DNA of 41,632 nt, from the NCBI GenBank assembly GCA_013054445.1, contig JAAMPI010000361.1, positions 1-41,632 of the forward strand, written 5' to 3'. Positions within the stretch are counted from its first letter, which is position 1, and each line of letters begins with the position of its first letter. The translations under genes and the position numbers were made by a program. Shown here in pieces: positions 33,640-41,632 of this stretch. The stretch is from Cudoniella acicularis. Lineage: Eukaryota; Ascomycota; Leotiomycetes; Helotiales; Helotiaceae. A model generated the notes under the pieces. The model saw only the letters and a list, made by a program, of their open reading frames with translations. It searched no databases and was not told where the DNA came from.

Positions 33640-35095
33640 ATGAAATGGTTATCTATCCCTTATGTTCCTGGTCCGTCGGTGTGGGGCGATATCACGGTGA
33701 AGCAGGCATTGTAACTATTACTTTCCCAACTCCGGGACTCCAATTCTTCGTTGATCCAATTGTTTATTAACGTATTATCCATGACTTAGATTTTGCGAAT
33801 TAGTACGCACACTTCAAAGTTTCTGCTAGTCACTTCTAATACGAAATCAACACAGCATTTCTACACTACCCCCTACATCGCCGAATTCATCAACACAGTC
33901 TCGAATCTTGGCTATAGTTTGCTTTCCCTCTCCTTTTTATCTTTCTTCCTTTTCCACTTTCTCAGAAATGAGCCCCCTTTCCCTCCCTCCCAAAAAATCC
34001 TGAACACGGGAAGAATGACTAACCATGGATGGAAAAAACAGTAACCCTTGGCCTCTGGGGCGCACGAAACGCACTCCGAAACGATAAAGAGAGGATCGTA
34101 TGGCTGAGTTATATCTCTCTTGCCATCGTGGGCGTCGGCTCCGCTACTTTCCATGGAAGTTTGAAGTATGAGGGGCAGTGTGGTGATTCCCCCTCCCCCC
34201 GTTCTCTTCCTTCTTCACCCTCCACAGTTCTAAAAAAAATGTATCTTCTCTTGGATATTAAGTGTTGACGTTGAAAAAATTTGAAAATTAAACAGCAGAT
34301 CAAATCTCCATGCTCTTCGCCACAGCCGTTATCCTTTACAACGCGCTAAATATTACCGTCCCTTCAAATCGAGCGCGAATTGTAACGGCGTCTATACTTA
34401 GCTTTTTCGTAGCAGGTGTTACGGGAACGCATTTATATATGGGTACTTCCGTTGTGTTTCGTGCTTCTTGGGGTGTGATGATAATTTGTGTTTTTGGGGT
34501 TTGTGTTTGGTTGATTAGACAGTCTCGTGCTGATGAGAAGATGAAAGGGAAGGGGGAGGTAAAGGGGGAGGCAAGGAAGTTGTTGGTATGGGGAACTGGT
34601 AAGTATTTTCACTTTCTACCTCATGGATTGAGTTTTGAGAACTGACGAACATAAAAATGTGAAGGTTTATTCATAACTGGTTATGCCCTGTGGAACGCAG
34701 ATAATGTTTTCTGCGAGGAGTTGCGGGTGATTAGGGCGGTGGTTGGTATCCCTTGGGGGTTTGTGTTGGAGTTGCATGGGTGGTTTGTCCCTCCCCCCTT
34801 TTTTTCTCTCCCTTCCCCCTTCACCCGTTCGAATTTTTCTCATCGTTGAAAATTCGAAAAATGCTGATTCAAGGTTGAGGAGAATAGGTGGCATATATTA
34901 ACTGGTCTGGGTGGGTATTGTTTCATTGTGCTTATTGAGTATTTGAGGATGCTTGAAAACGCAATTGCGCGTGGTGAGATTGGGGGTGGGAAAGGAAAGG
35001 AGGGAAGAAAGGTGGAACTTGTTTGGGGAAGTGGGGTTTGCCTGCCGCGTGTGGTGACGGTTGAGAGTGGTAGTAAGGCGGGAAAAGTGGAGTAG
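33640..35095 (+). CDS. Alkaline ceramidase-like membrane protein lacking the N-terminal calcium-site segment
   Basis: I read six exons: 33640-33696, 33856-33916, 34042-34182, 34296-34598, 34665-34782 and 34888-35095. All phases agree and give about 295 aa, the family length. Alkaline ceramidases (yeast YPC1/YDC1, animal ACER) are seven-helix membrane hydrolases that cleave ceramide or phytoceramide. Matching parts are MKWLSIPYVPGPSVWGDIT, YTTPYIAEFINTVSNLGY, VGSATFHGSLKYEGQCADQIS, NADNVFCEELR and ELHGWWHILTGLGGY. The zinc site is complete: Ser 73, His 77, Asp 88, His 225, His 229. The segment normally reading STxDWCEEN, with Ca2+ ligands just before YxxTPYIAE, is missing between exons 1 and 2; only the Glu of YIAEF remains. 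Several donors are weak (GTTTGC, GTTTGT, GTGATT). It may be a divergent paralogue or a decaying copy. Confidence 0.72.
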
Positions 35096-35204
35096 TGGGT
35101 TTAGAGGGATGGGAAGGATGGTTGGTTATTTGGGAAGGGGCTTGTTGCAAATGAGTAGTTGGGGGGATTGTGGTGTGGGAGGATTTGAGGAAGTAATCTT
35201 ACGG

Positions 35205-35310
35205 TATGTTGTTTTTATATGAACTCAAGATTTATTGCGCAATGCACATAGAACATAATTTAAATACAAACTCAAGGTGAATAACCAGAACTCATCGAGT
35301 AAACAACATA
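35205..35310. repeat. Short element with 10-bp perfect inverted ends
   Basis: TATGTTGTTT at 35205-35214 is exactly inverted as AAACAACATA at 35301-35310. Inside TG...CA ends lies an AT-rich 100-bp block with TTTTATATGAAC near the left end. It could be a MITE-like relic or a miniature LTR. Type and age are uncertain. Confidence 0.35.
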
Positions 35311-35892
35311 TTGTGAGAGCCCAAGAGGTGTATTGTCTGATGCCGAGGTTCAAGTCCCATGACTGCGAAAATATGCCATTCACTTACGCAAAAGATCAGA
35401 TAAAGTAAAAAAGGTTTGTTGCACTTTGCAGTGGCTCATATATGCTAGCGGCATTACTAGCGCACAAGTAGCGCATCTATCTATAGTGAGTGCCACCGAT
35501 TGTGCCGAGGTGGTCGTCCCCCGGCCTAGGTCAGCGACAAATAACACTTCGAGAAACCAAGACTTTCTAACAATGGAATATTTTCAAAATACATGGAAAA
35601 CAAAACAACCGACCCATTCTCTACAAAAACTGTGTCAAATGGCCTTTTAAACTTGTGGTTATCTAACTGTTCGAAAGTGTTGTGTGAGTTCGTAATGCGG
35701 ATGCGCAAATGGTCGAAGTGACAGCGTCGAAAGCTTGAAATATAATTGTAAATAAAAATTAAACACTAAAGTACTCAATGCACAGCGATGGAATATTAAT
35801 GAGGTCCATTGAAATGGTTTATTATTTACCATTTCTACTGACGAAAATATATGTTCTCGCATTGCGCGGCATACTGTAGTTGTAGGGTACGA

Positions 35893-35932
35893 GCGCTGTA
35901 ATTTAGTGGTCGTGCGCTGAATTTTAGCGATC
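35893..35932 (+). repeat. 40-bp imperfect direct repeat, copy 1
   Basis: It begins GCGCTGTAAT and ends TTTAGCGATC. The second copy at 36428-36467 matches at about 31 of 40 positions in the same orientation, about 535 bp away. Many differences are transitions. Confidence 0.5.
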
Positions 35933-36105
35933 ACAAACAGTGAGTGATAATACCCTATAGACTAACGACAGTCAGCTTGTATAATACCTAATATAGAGGG
36001 CAGCGAAAGCCTTATTTGATATACAAATGGTAGCACACTACTCTGGTAGGAAAGATACTCACACACTGTGAGTCTCTTTTGGGGTCTTGCGCATCATTGG
36101 AATAC

Positions 36106-36258
36106 AGATGAAAAGGTGAGTTAGGCTATTGATTTTCTAAATATCTCTACATTTGTGGATAATTGAGCTTTATAATAAATAGCTTTGTTACTGATAAGAT
36201 GAAAAGAATAGTTAGGCTATTGTTTTGTTAAATATATCTGTATCTGTGAATAATTTAG
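36106..36258 (+). repeat. Two tandem copies of a 62-bp unit
   Basis: Copies at 36106-36167 and 36197-36258, offset by 91 bp, share about 50 of 62 bases, including AGATGAAAAG, GTTAGGCTATTG and AAATAT. The 29 bases between them are AT-rich. Confidence 0.55.
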
Positions 36259-36427
36259 GAGTTTAATTACCTAGAGATTAAATCTCTTTAAGATACCCGA
36301 TAGTTTGCTATATTTTCGAAGTTTTCTATATCTATGAGTCGACAACTTGTATATAATATTTTTTCAACGAAGGGTTGATTTTTAGGGGGGTCTTTTGTAA
36401 GGTGCGCGCGAGTTTTTTCGCGAGAAG

Positions 36428-36467
36428 GCGCTGTAACTTACTGGCTGCACGCTGAAAATTAGCGACC
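36428..36467 (+). repeat. 40-bp imperfect direct repeat, copy 2
   Basis: It begins GCGCTGTAAC and ends ATTAGCGACC. It pairs with 35893-35932. The two copies could be ends of a lost or decayed element between them. Confidence 0.5.
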
Positions 36468-36815
36468 GATGGCCTGGAAGCTGTCCAATGTTGAGTACTG
36501 TTGGCATATCTGAAAGCCTGGAAACGGGTTTTTAGTTGTTAAAATAATAGCATTTTTCTCGGAATAGTAAGTCATTAAGGACCCGAATTTGAAGCGAAAT
36601 AGGGGAAAGGTATTGTGTCGCCGCGAGTGATCGAGGGGTTTCAACTTGTTTTTCTTCAGACTGCCTAAGCTGAACACTTCAAATGTTCCCACGACTCTTC
36701 CCAGTTATGAGGAAAGTTGCATGTGCAAGAAATATGTGAAAATATTTTAAAAAAGCATAAAATCATTAAACTATCGTTATTCTAAAGTAAAAATATAGTA
36801 CAAGAAATTGAGCAA

Positions 36816-38895
36816 TTATATCCTCAATCCGCTATCAGTCTGGCCCACCCTGTTAGTTTTCTCCCACACATCCCAAGCTTTACAGCTATCAGTCACAGAG
36901 GCCGGAACTTCCAAGTCCTGAATATCCTCCTTCTGCATCACAAAATTCATATAAAGGCCCGTGCTCGCATGCCATGCGATATGACAGTGAAAAGGCCAAA
37001 CACCAGGGTTCAAACTCTCAACTTGGATCACCATATGTCCATACCTGCGAAGCATTTGAGTGTCTCTGCGCTGAGGATTGGATGGATTGATGATGGCCTT
37101 TCCGTCCCAGTATCCTTGTCCTTCGGAAAGCACTTGCTGTTTGCGCAATTTAATTAGTTTCTCACTCGAAGTACATTTGAGCAAGGGTGACTTACGAAGT
37201 TCACTCCGTGCAAATGCATGGGATGCGCCGCCTGATACTTATTGTTCAACACAATCCTCACCGTCTTCGCTTTCCCAAAATCAAAAATCATCTGCTCCGC
37301 CTCTGGCGGCGAGGTGAAGTTCTCCGCTTGCTCGGCGAATAAGAGCGGATTGGAATAGTCTGCTCTGAAAGTCTGGTTATTCATAATCCATATATGGCTT
37401 CCAGTACTGTTGGTGAATAGATCGAGCTCAATTACTTGAGTGATATCGGGTTCCAGCTCGGCTTCAATGGGAAAGATTGGAGTGGTGAGGTTGAGGGCAT
37501 CCTGGGGATCTTGTTAAGAAGTGTCACGTGAGAAGCGGGGAAAAGGGGGAGGGACGTACGTTTCCACAATTTAGTTCGGGGAGGAAATACGCCGTGCTGT
37601 TTGGAGACATGATATTGGGTGCATCATTGTATTGCACAATGGCTTTCGCATATGGGTTTAGGGTACGAGTGCAGTTCATGGCAAGGGTGGATCGCATCCA
37701 ATATGAAGGTTGCGGGTTGTCGAGTCCGGTTACCAAAACATCTGTGCGCTGGCCAACTCCGAGATTGACGACATCGACGGTATAAGGATTTATGGGGGTG
37801 AAATCGTTGGCGATGATGGTTAGTTTGTGTCCGTCAATACTGAATCGTTGCATGGCTGCAGCTCCAGAATTAATGAGGCGAAGTAAATGTGTTTTTCCTT
37901 TCTTAAGGTGAAACTTGGGCAGTGGTGCGTTTGGCGTGCATTTATGGCCATCAGTGACCAAGGAACAGTTGAAGCTGTTCTTTCCATTGATGAGGTTGTT
38001 GTCTGAAGCAGGAACGTAGACGGTAAAGTCGTTGGTGCTCGCAGATGCTTCAGCAGCGACTACTGTGTAATTTTGATGGTAGTAATCTCCAACCATCACA
38101 GGGCCGAGATCATAATCATACTCAACATGTCGGGGACCGTAGACGATCAAAGGGCCACTGAGACCATCTGAATACTGAGAAGCATAATGGGCATGATACC
38201 AGGTTGAGCCATAGGTATCGGCCTTGAATTCGTAAACCAAACTCGTTCCAGGCGGGATGGGGCATTGAGTAATTCCGACGACACCATCATACCAAGGGGT
38301 ATCTTTCTGACTGAAGCCGTGCCAGTGCAAAGAAGTACCTTCCTCAGGGGCGGTGATGTTGTTGAAAACAGTTACTGAGATGGTGTCGCCCCAATTGGCT
38401 TCGATGAGTGGGCCGGGGAATTGGTTGTTGACGAGAATAACATCTTTTTCTACGAAGAATTAGAAAATTTAGTAAATTTAATGGAGGGAAAAACCCACCA
38501 TATCCATCTGGTGAAGCTTTTCCTCTGGCGATGGTGAAGTGATATCGGCGAACAACGCCTGTAGAAGGCGCGTCATCACGAGGGTCGAAATTTTCCACCG
38601 TATTTTCTCCCCAAGGGCAGTCGTCTGATGAAGGCTATTAAGTCGTTAATTTTAGTAACAAAATTATACTAAGGGCTTCTTGCATCATTTTTCAAGAAGG
38701 GTGGGAGTTGCAGGTCATCTGACTTTAACCACTGCGAACTGTTGCTGATTGGTGCATTAGAAGCTTGGTCGGATCTCGATGGTAGAGTAGATCTATGAAT
38801 GTGAGTTTGGTAATCCGAAAATTTTCCAAGGAAACGTACCCAAGAATAGATGAAAGCTGAGCAAACAGCAGAAATATTAAATAAAACCAATGCAT
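36816..38895 (-). CDS. Secreted ascomycete laccase (multicopper oxidase)
   Basis: Six exons: 38840-38895, 38684-38792, 38499-38634, 37560-38449, 37196-37501 and 36816-37136, giving about 605 aa. Laccases oxidise phenols and reduce O2 to water outside the cell. Residues 1-19 (MHWFYLIFLLFAQLSSILG) are a signal peptide. Copper ligands are present: HWHGF (142-146), WYHAHY (His 186, 188), HPMHLHG (490-496) and HCHIAWHASTGL (549-560; Cys 550, His 551, His 555, with Leu 560 in the axial position). Several N-glycosylation sequons occur (NIT, NYT, NCS, NCT, NST, NFT). The end TDSGLRI carries the DSGL typical of ascomycete laccase C-terminal plugs. Intron 2 (38635-38683, 49 nt) must be GC-AG, with donor GCAAGA; the GT alternative at 38669 is only 35 nt and breaks the frame. 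Substrate and biological role (melanin, lignin, detoxification) cannot be read from sequence. Confidence 0.9.
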
Positions 38896-39848
38896 GACTT
38901 TTTATATAATTTCAAAACATAAGAGAGGCGAGAAGCGTTTTGGATGCAGAAGTAAAGTGAGGGGGATTGAGACCTAATGAATACAATCTTGCCCCTAAGC
39001 CTCTCTCTGCGTGTGGTATATTTTTACGTCCAGCTGGCCTTTAGACGTAGCAAGCCACTGAAGCCAGAGTCTTCCCATCCTGTAGAGCGGCGAAGGTCTG
39101 ACAGGCGGAGTCATAGCCATGATTCGATCAAGTGCTTCAGCTGCAAACACCTTTCGATAACTCCATTGTAGTACCTAGAATTGTGCCTCTCCAATTTCCC
39201 CGTCTCACAGATCCTTCAGAGTTGTAAGCTCGTATTATGTTACCTGTTGAAGTCGTTGAGGCTTGAAGGTCTAAAAATGGCTTTCTCAATCCAGTCTGAA
39301 GTCAAGGGGGGAACATGCCATTCTTACGAGAGTATTCATTTTTCAAGTAGCAATAAGTAGAAAGTCATTTCGTTATGTGAAGGAAATTTGTTTTACCATC
39401 CTTGACTTACTTGACTCCTAAAATCCGCTATAGCCAGCTCTGCTTTTCCACTTACGGAATTAATAGTGCGGCAAACAGAGTCATAGGATTTAATATATCT
39501 GACATCGCTATAGAGGCCTCCTAAGGTCCCTCTTGTCAAATGAAACACTGAGTAAGATCCCAGCTACCAAGAATGGACACTTGCGAAATGAAGATTCCAC
39601 GTGGCTTAACCAGAGACGAGGGAAAGCAATATCGACCTTCTATTTTGGAGCTCCCTGTCTTCCTGGAACTTCTGGAAATTTTGTTTGAGGCCTACGTTCC
39701 ATTCCTTCGGATTACCCTTGAAAACCTGAAAGTGCCTTACCTATTCCTCGCATCTATTCCATCGCAGTAATCGATTCCAGCTCTGCGGCGTCGTCGTTCC
39801 CGTTCAGGCTTCTATTAAGTCAGCTTTTTCCAGGTACACTAACCCAAA
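38896..39848. other. Laccase promoter side and intergenic
   Basis: The first few hundred bases are the laccase promoter. No other gene is supported; the 65-codon frame at 39573-39770 is hydrophobic near its end but has no family or signal. No RNA gene seen. Confidence 0.45.
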
Positions 39849-40800
39849 GGACTTACCTTATGGGCTCGAACCCATGTGGCAAACGTTGCAACGCACATGG
39901 GAACCTCGTGGAGGGCTGGGAATTCCGTGATTTTGTGGAACAGCACGCAAACAATGGATGTCAGGTCTGACTAAACTCAGCCTCACGACTACACCTTCCG
40001 TTTTCGAAGCGAAGTTTACTGTTACACAACAATGTTCATCTGAATTTTAGAGGATTTACGTTCCGGGTTTGTACCCATGTCACAATTGTATCACCTACTT
40101 TCCACCGTTTTGGTGCCCAGGCCGAAGAGTGCGTACGCCGTACAGTCATCCCTAAATCTCACAGCGCCGAGCCCTATGAGTACTCCTCCCTACAATGCAA
40201 CCTTCCACATTCGGAGAAAGTTTACACAACAACAATTAATCCAAGGGATGTGCCTTCTCGGTTCATACCCATGTCATGACGATCAAGATCGTTCAGGCTT
40301 TCCAAGATCCATGTGGGAAGCTAGTTCACAGGGTTTCCCTCCCCTGGCTCAGGCTGGCTAAAGAGAACAAACAGTAATCTAGGATCTGACACCATTGTGC
40401 CTTACGCATAACCCCCCCCGTCACCGATCTAAAGGATGTGTATCTGGGGTTACATCCATGTACTGACAGCACATGGTACGCACGTGGGGGAACTGGGGCC
40501 CCTTGCAGTGGCTGCATAGCACGTAATATTAAAACCGATCGCACTGAGCCGCACTAATAATCCATCCGACAATTAATCTGAGGAATATGCCGGCCGGGAT
40601 TATACCCCGGTAAATAATGCACATGGGTTCCACATGGGAAAAACGGGGCTTGCTTTAGCTGAAATGGATGTAATAATTTCTGGATCTGGGTAGATCTGAC
40701 AACATTGAGGCTTACGATTCAGCCGCCGATCGTCAACGCCCGGCCCTGCGGCCCCGCCGAATTCGACCCCAAGTCTTTACAACAACAGTTCATCTGAAAA
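39849..40800. repeat. Diverged tandem array, about five units of 150-205 bp
   Basis: Unit cores start near 39849, 40052, 40246, 40434 and 40582, each with a GGA(T/C)(T/G)T-like word leading to (A/T)CCCATGT or a close form about 20-25 bases later (GGGCTCGAACCCATGT; GGGTTTGTACCCATGT; GGTTCATACCCATGT; GGGGTTACATCCATGT; GGGATTATACCCCGG). A CACATGGG-type word follows in units 1, 3, 4 and 5. Further shared words are (A/G)TCTGACA(A/C)CATTG..CTTACG at about 40383 and 40693, with a weaker form at 39964, and ACAACAA..TTCATCTGAA at about 40026 and 40782. No frame runs through. Unit length and copies vary, so it is old or mutated. Confidence 0.5.
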
Positions 40801-41632
40801 TTCTGCTCCCTATTAATTCGTTTCTCCGATTTTTTCGTTCCCGCTGGCCTAATATTCGGAAGATCATAATTTTCTCAACACTTCCTTTCCCGGGGTGCCT
40901 TGCAAAGCTATTAATGTTTCGGACACTTAGCATGATCGTTCGGGAAATTATGAATCTTTTTGGATCGAGGACCTCAAATTCAAAATTTTAACTCAACGGC
41001 ACAGATCTCGGATGTGCGACGCCGTTGAATCCTCTTCGGCCACTGAAATTTTCCGAGTGTGCCCGGGTTGTCCCCTCGAGAGGCAACCTGTCAATTTTAA
41101 GAACCACCTAAACACTTCACAATTTTATGAACTTTAAACAGTTTAGAACAATTTATGCATTGTTGAATAGTTATTTCGAAGACCTTAATGCTGCAATTAT
41201 GTATCAAACAATCATGATGCTTGCTGTTATTTTTAAAATCTAAATTCAAATGTTCTAAAGCGAAACATTTTCGGGCCCGTGAATCACGCGATTGCGCGCT
41301 AGAAAAGGGGAGAACACCTTGAAGGTTAAATAGCTTTGAGCTTAGGTAGGATACTATACTTGAAGGAATAAACTCATAAATACTTCTCGTGATTAAGGGC
41401 CTAAATTAATTCAAGTTATCACTTGTAGTTATTTAATTATTTTGAAGTATTCTATGATGATCTCGCCTAAAAGCTAACTGAGACAACCTAGTCATGGACG
41501 GGATATTGGGACCCCCACCGTAGAAAAAGCAGTAGATTTATGCTCTTAAAAAAAAAGTGAAGTTGGCTTGAGAAAACGGCTCATCGCCAATTCAGTAGGT
41601 AAAGTAAGGTAGTAATTCTGAATTTAGAAATC
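40801..41632. other. Right edge, no gene seen
   Basis: AT-rich beyond 41100, with no frame over 60 codons and no recognised RNA gene. It is probably a continuation of decayed repeat DNA or distal promoter sequence. Confidence 0.45.

Larger units (their letters stand above)
35311..36815. other. Repeat-relic intergenic region
   Basis: Between the ceramidase-like gene and the laccase 3' end lie about 1.5 kb of AT-rich DNA without a supported gene. It includes two kinds of imperfect direct repeats listed separately. Frames here are under 95 codons and not protein-like. The look is of decayed mobile DNA. Confidence 0.45.

Noticed and set aside
33163..33643. Two frames of about 68 codons after guanine deaminase
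   Set aside because: No domain, and the second is mostly AT-rich hydrophobic translation of the ceramidase promoter.
33781..33805. A possible 13-nt microexon (between CTTAG and GTACGC) for the missing ceramidase segment
   Set aside because: Its length breaks the reading phase, and it does not encode the DWCEEN motif.
35347..35357. GGTTCAAGTCC, a tRNA B-box-like word
   Set aside because: No flanking 5-bp T-stem, no A box at the right distance and no acceptor stem, so not a tRNA gene.
39573..39770. A 65-codon frame on the plus strand with a hydrophobic end
   Set aside because: Short, with no signal peptide at its start, no homology recognised and no splice partner.
39860..39880. tRNA T-arm-like hairpin on the minus strand (ATGGG TTCGAGC CCCAT)
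   Set aside because: It is part of the tandem array; the sequence 5' of it has no A box or anticodon arm, and the other units do not keep the loop.

Overview
The window is nuclear DNA of a filamentous ascomycete (Pezizomycotina). The signs are many short GT-AG introns, mostly 47-127 nt, with CTAAC/TACTAAT-type branch points; alternating strands; and a gene set of fungal orthologues (PRI2, eIF2 alpha, NTE1, IMP2, the MME1-type carrier, AcrB, an ascomycete laccase). A helotialean (Leotiomycetes) source is my impression from protein style, not something shown here.

Layout. Positions 1-7989 are gene-poor. They hold a three-exon hypothetical gene on the minus strand (758-1824) with a helical N-terminus, an RGG/glycine-rich middle and an acidic tail, a mitochondrial-type hotdog thioesterase (2761-3900), and about 4 kb with no gene I can support. 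Positions 7990-29734 are dense: acrB-like, PRI2 and a TPR-DUF4470 gene on plus; a broken NCA2 5' end, a PPR protein, an MME1-type Mg2+ carrier, IMP2 and eIF2 alpha on minus; then NTE1 on plus, divergent from eIF2 alpha. Positions 29735-35095 hold a probable solo LTR, a tiny coiled-coil gene, guanine deaminase and an alkaline ceramidase-like gene. Positions 35096-41632 hold relic repeats, one secreted laccase (36816-38895) and a diverged tandem repeat array (39849 to about 40800).

Functional themes. Mitochondrial genes are over-represented (thioesterase, truncated NCA2, PPR protein, MME1 carrier, IMP2), but they have separate promoters and no operon-like relation is implied. PRI2 carries an exact MCB box (ACGCGT) just upstream, as expected of MBF-controlled replication genes. 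NTE1 and the ceramidase-like gene act on membrane lipids.

Most noteworthy: (1) NCA2 is cut after about 188 codons, and the 3' end of the convergent DUF4470 gene reads through its antisense, marking a rearrangement junction; (2) the laccase reading frame closes only with a GC-AG intron; (3) the ceramidase keeps its zinc site but lacks the N-terminal calcium-binding segment; (4) a five-copy degenerate repeat array with an ACCCATGT...ACATGGG inverted motif lies at the right end; (5) the first gene has a one-base frame break or a hidden 47-nt intron. I found no clear new multi-gene system. Exon coordinates were worked out by hand from splice signals and reading phase, without RNA evidence.
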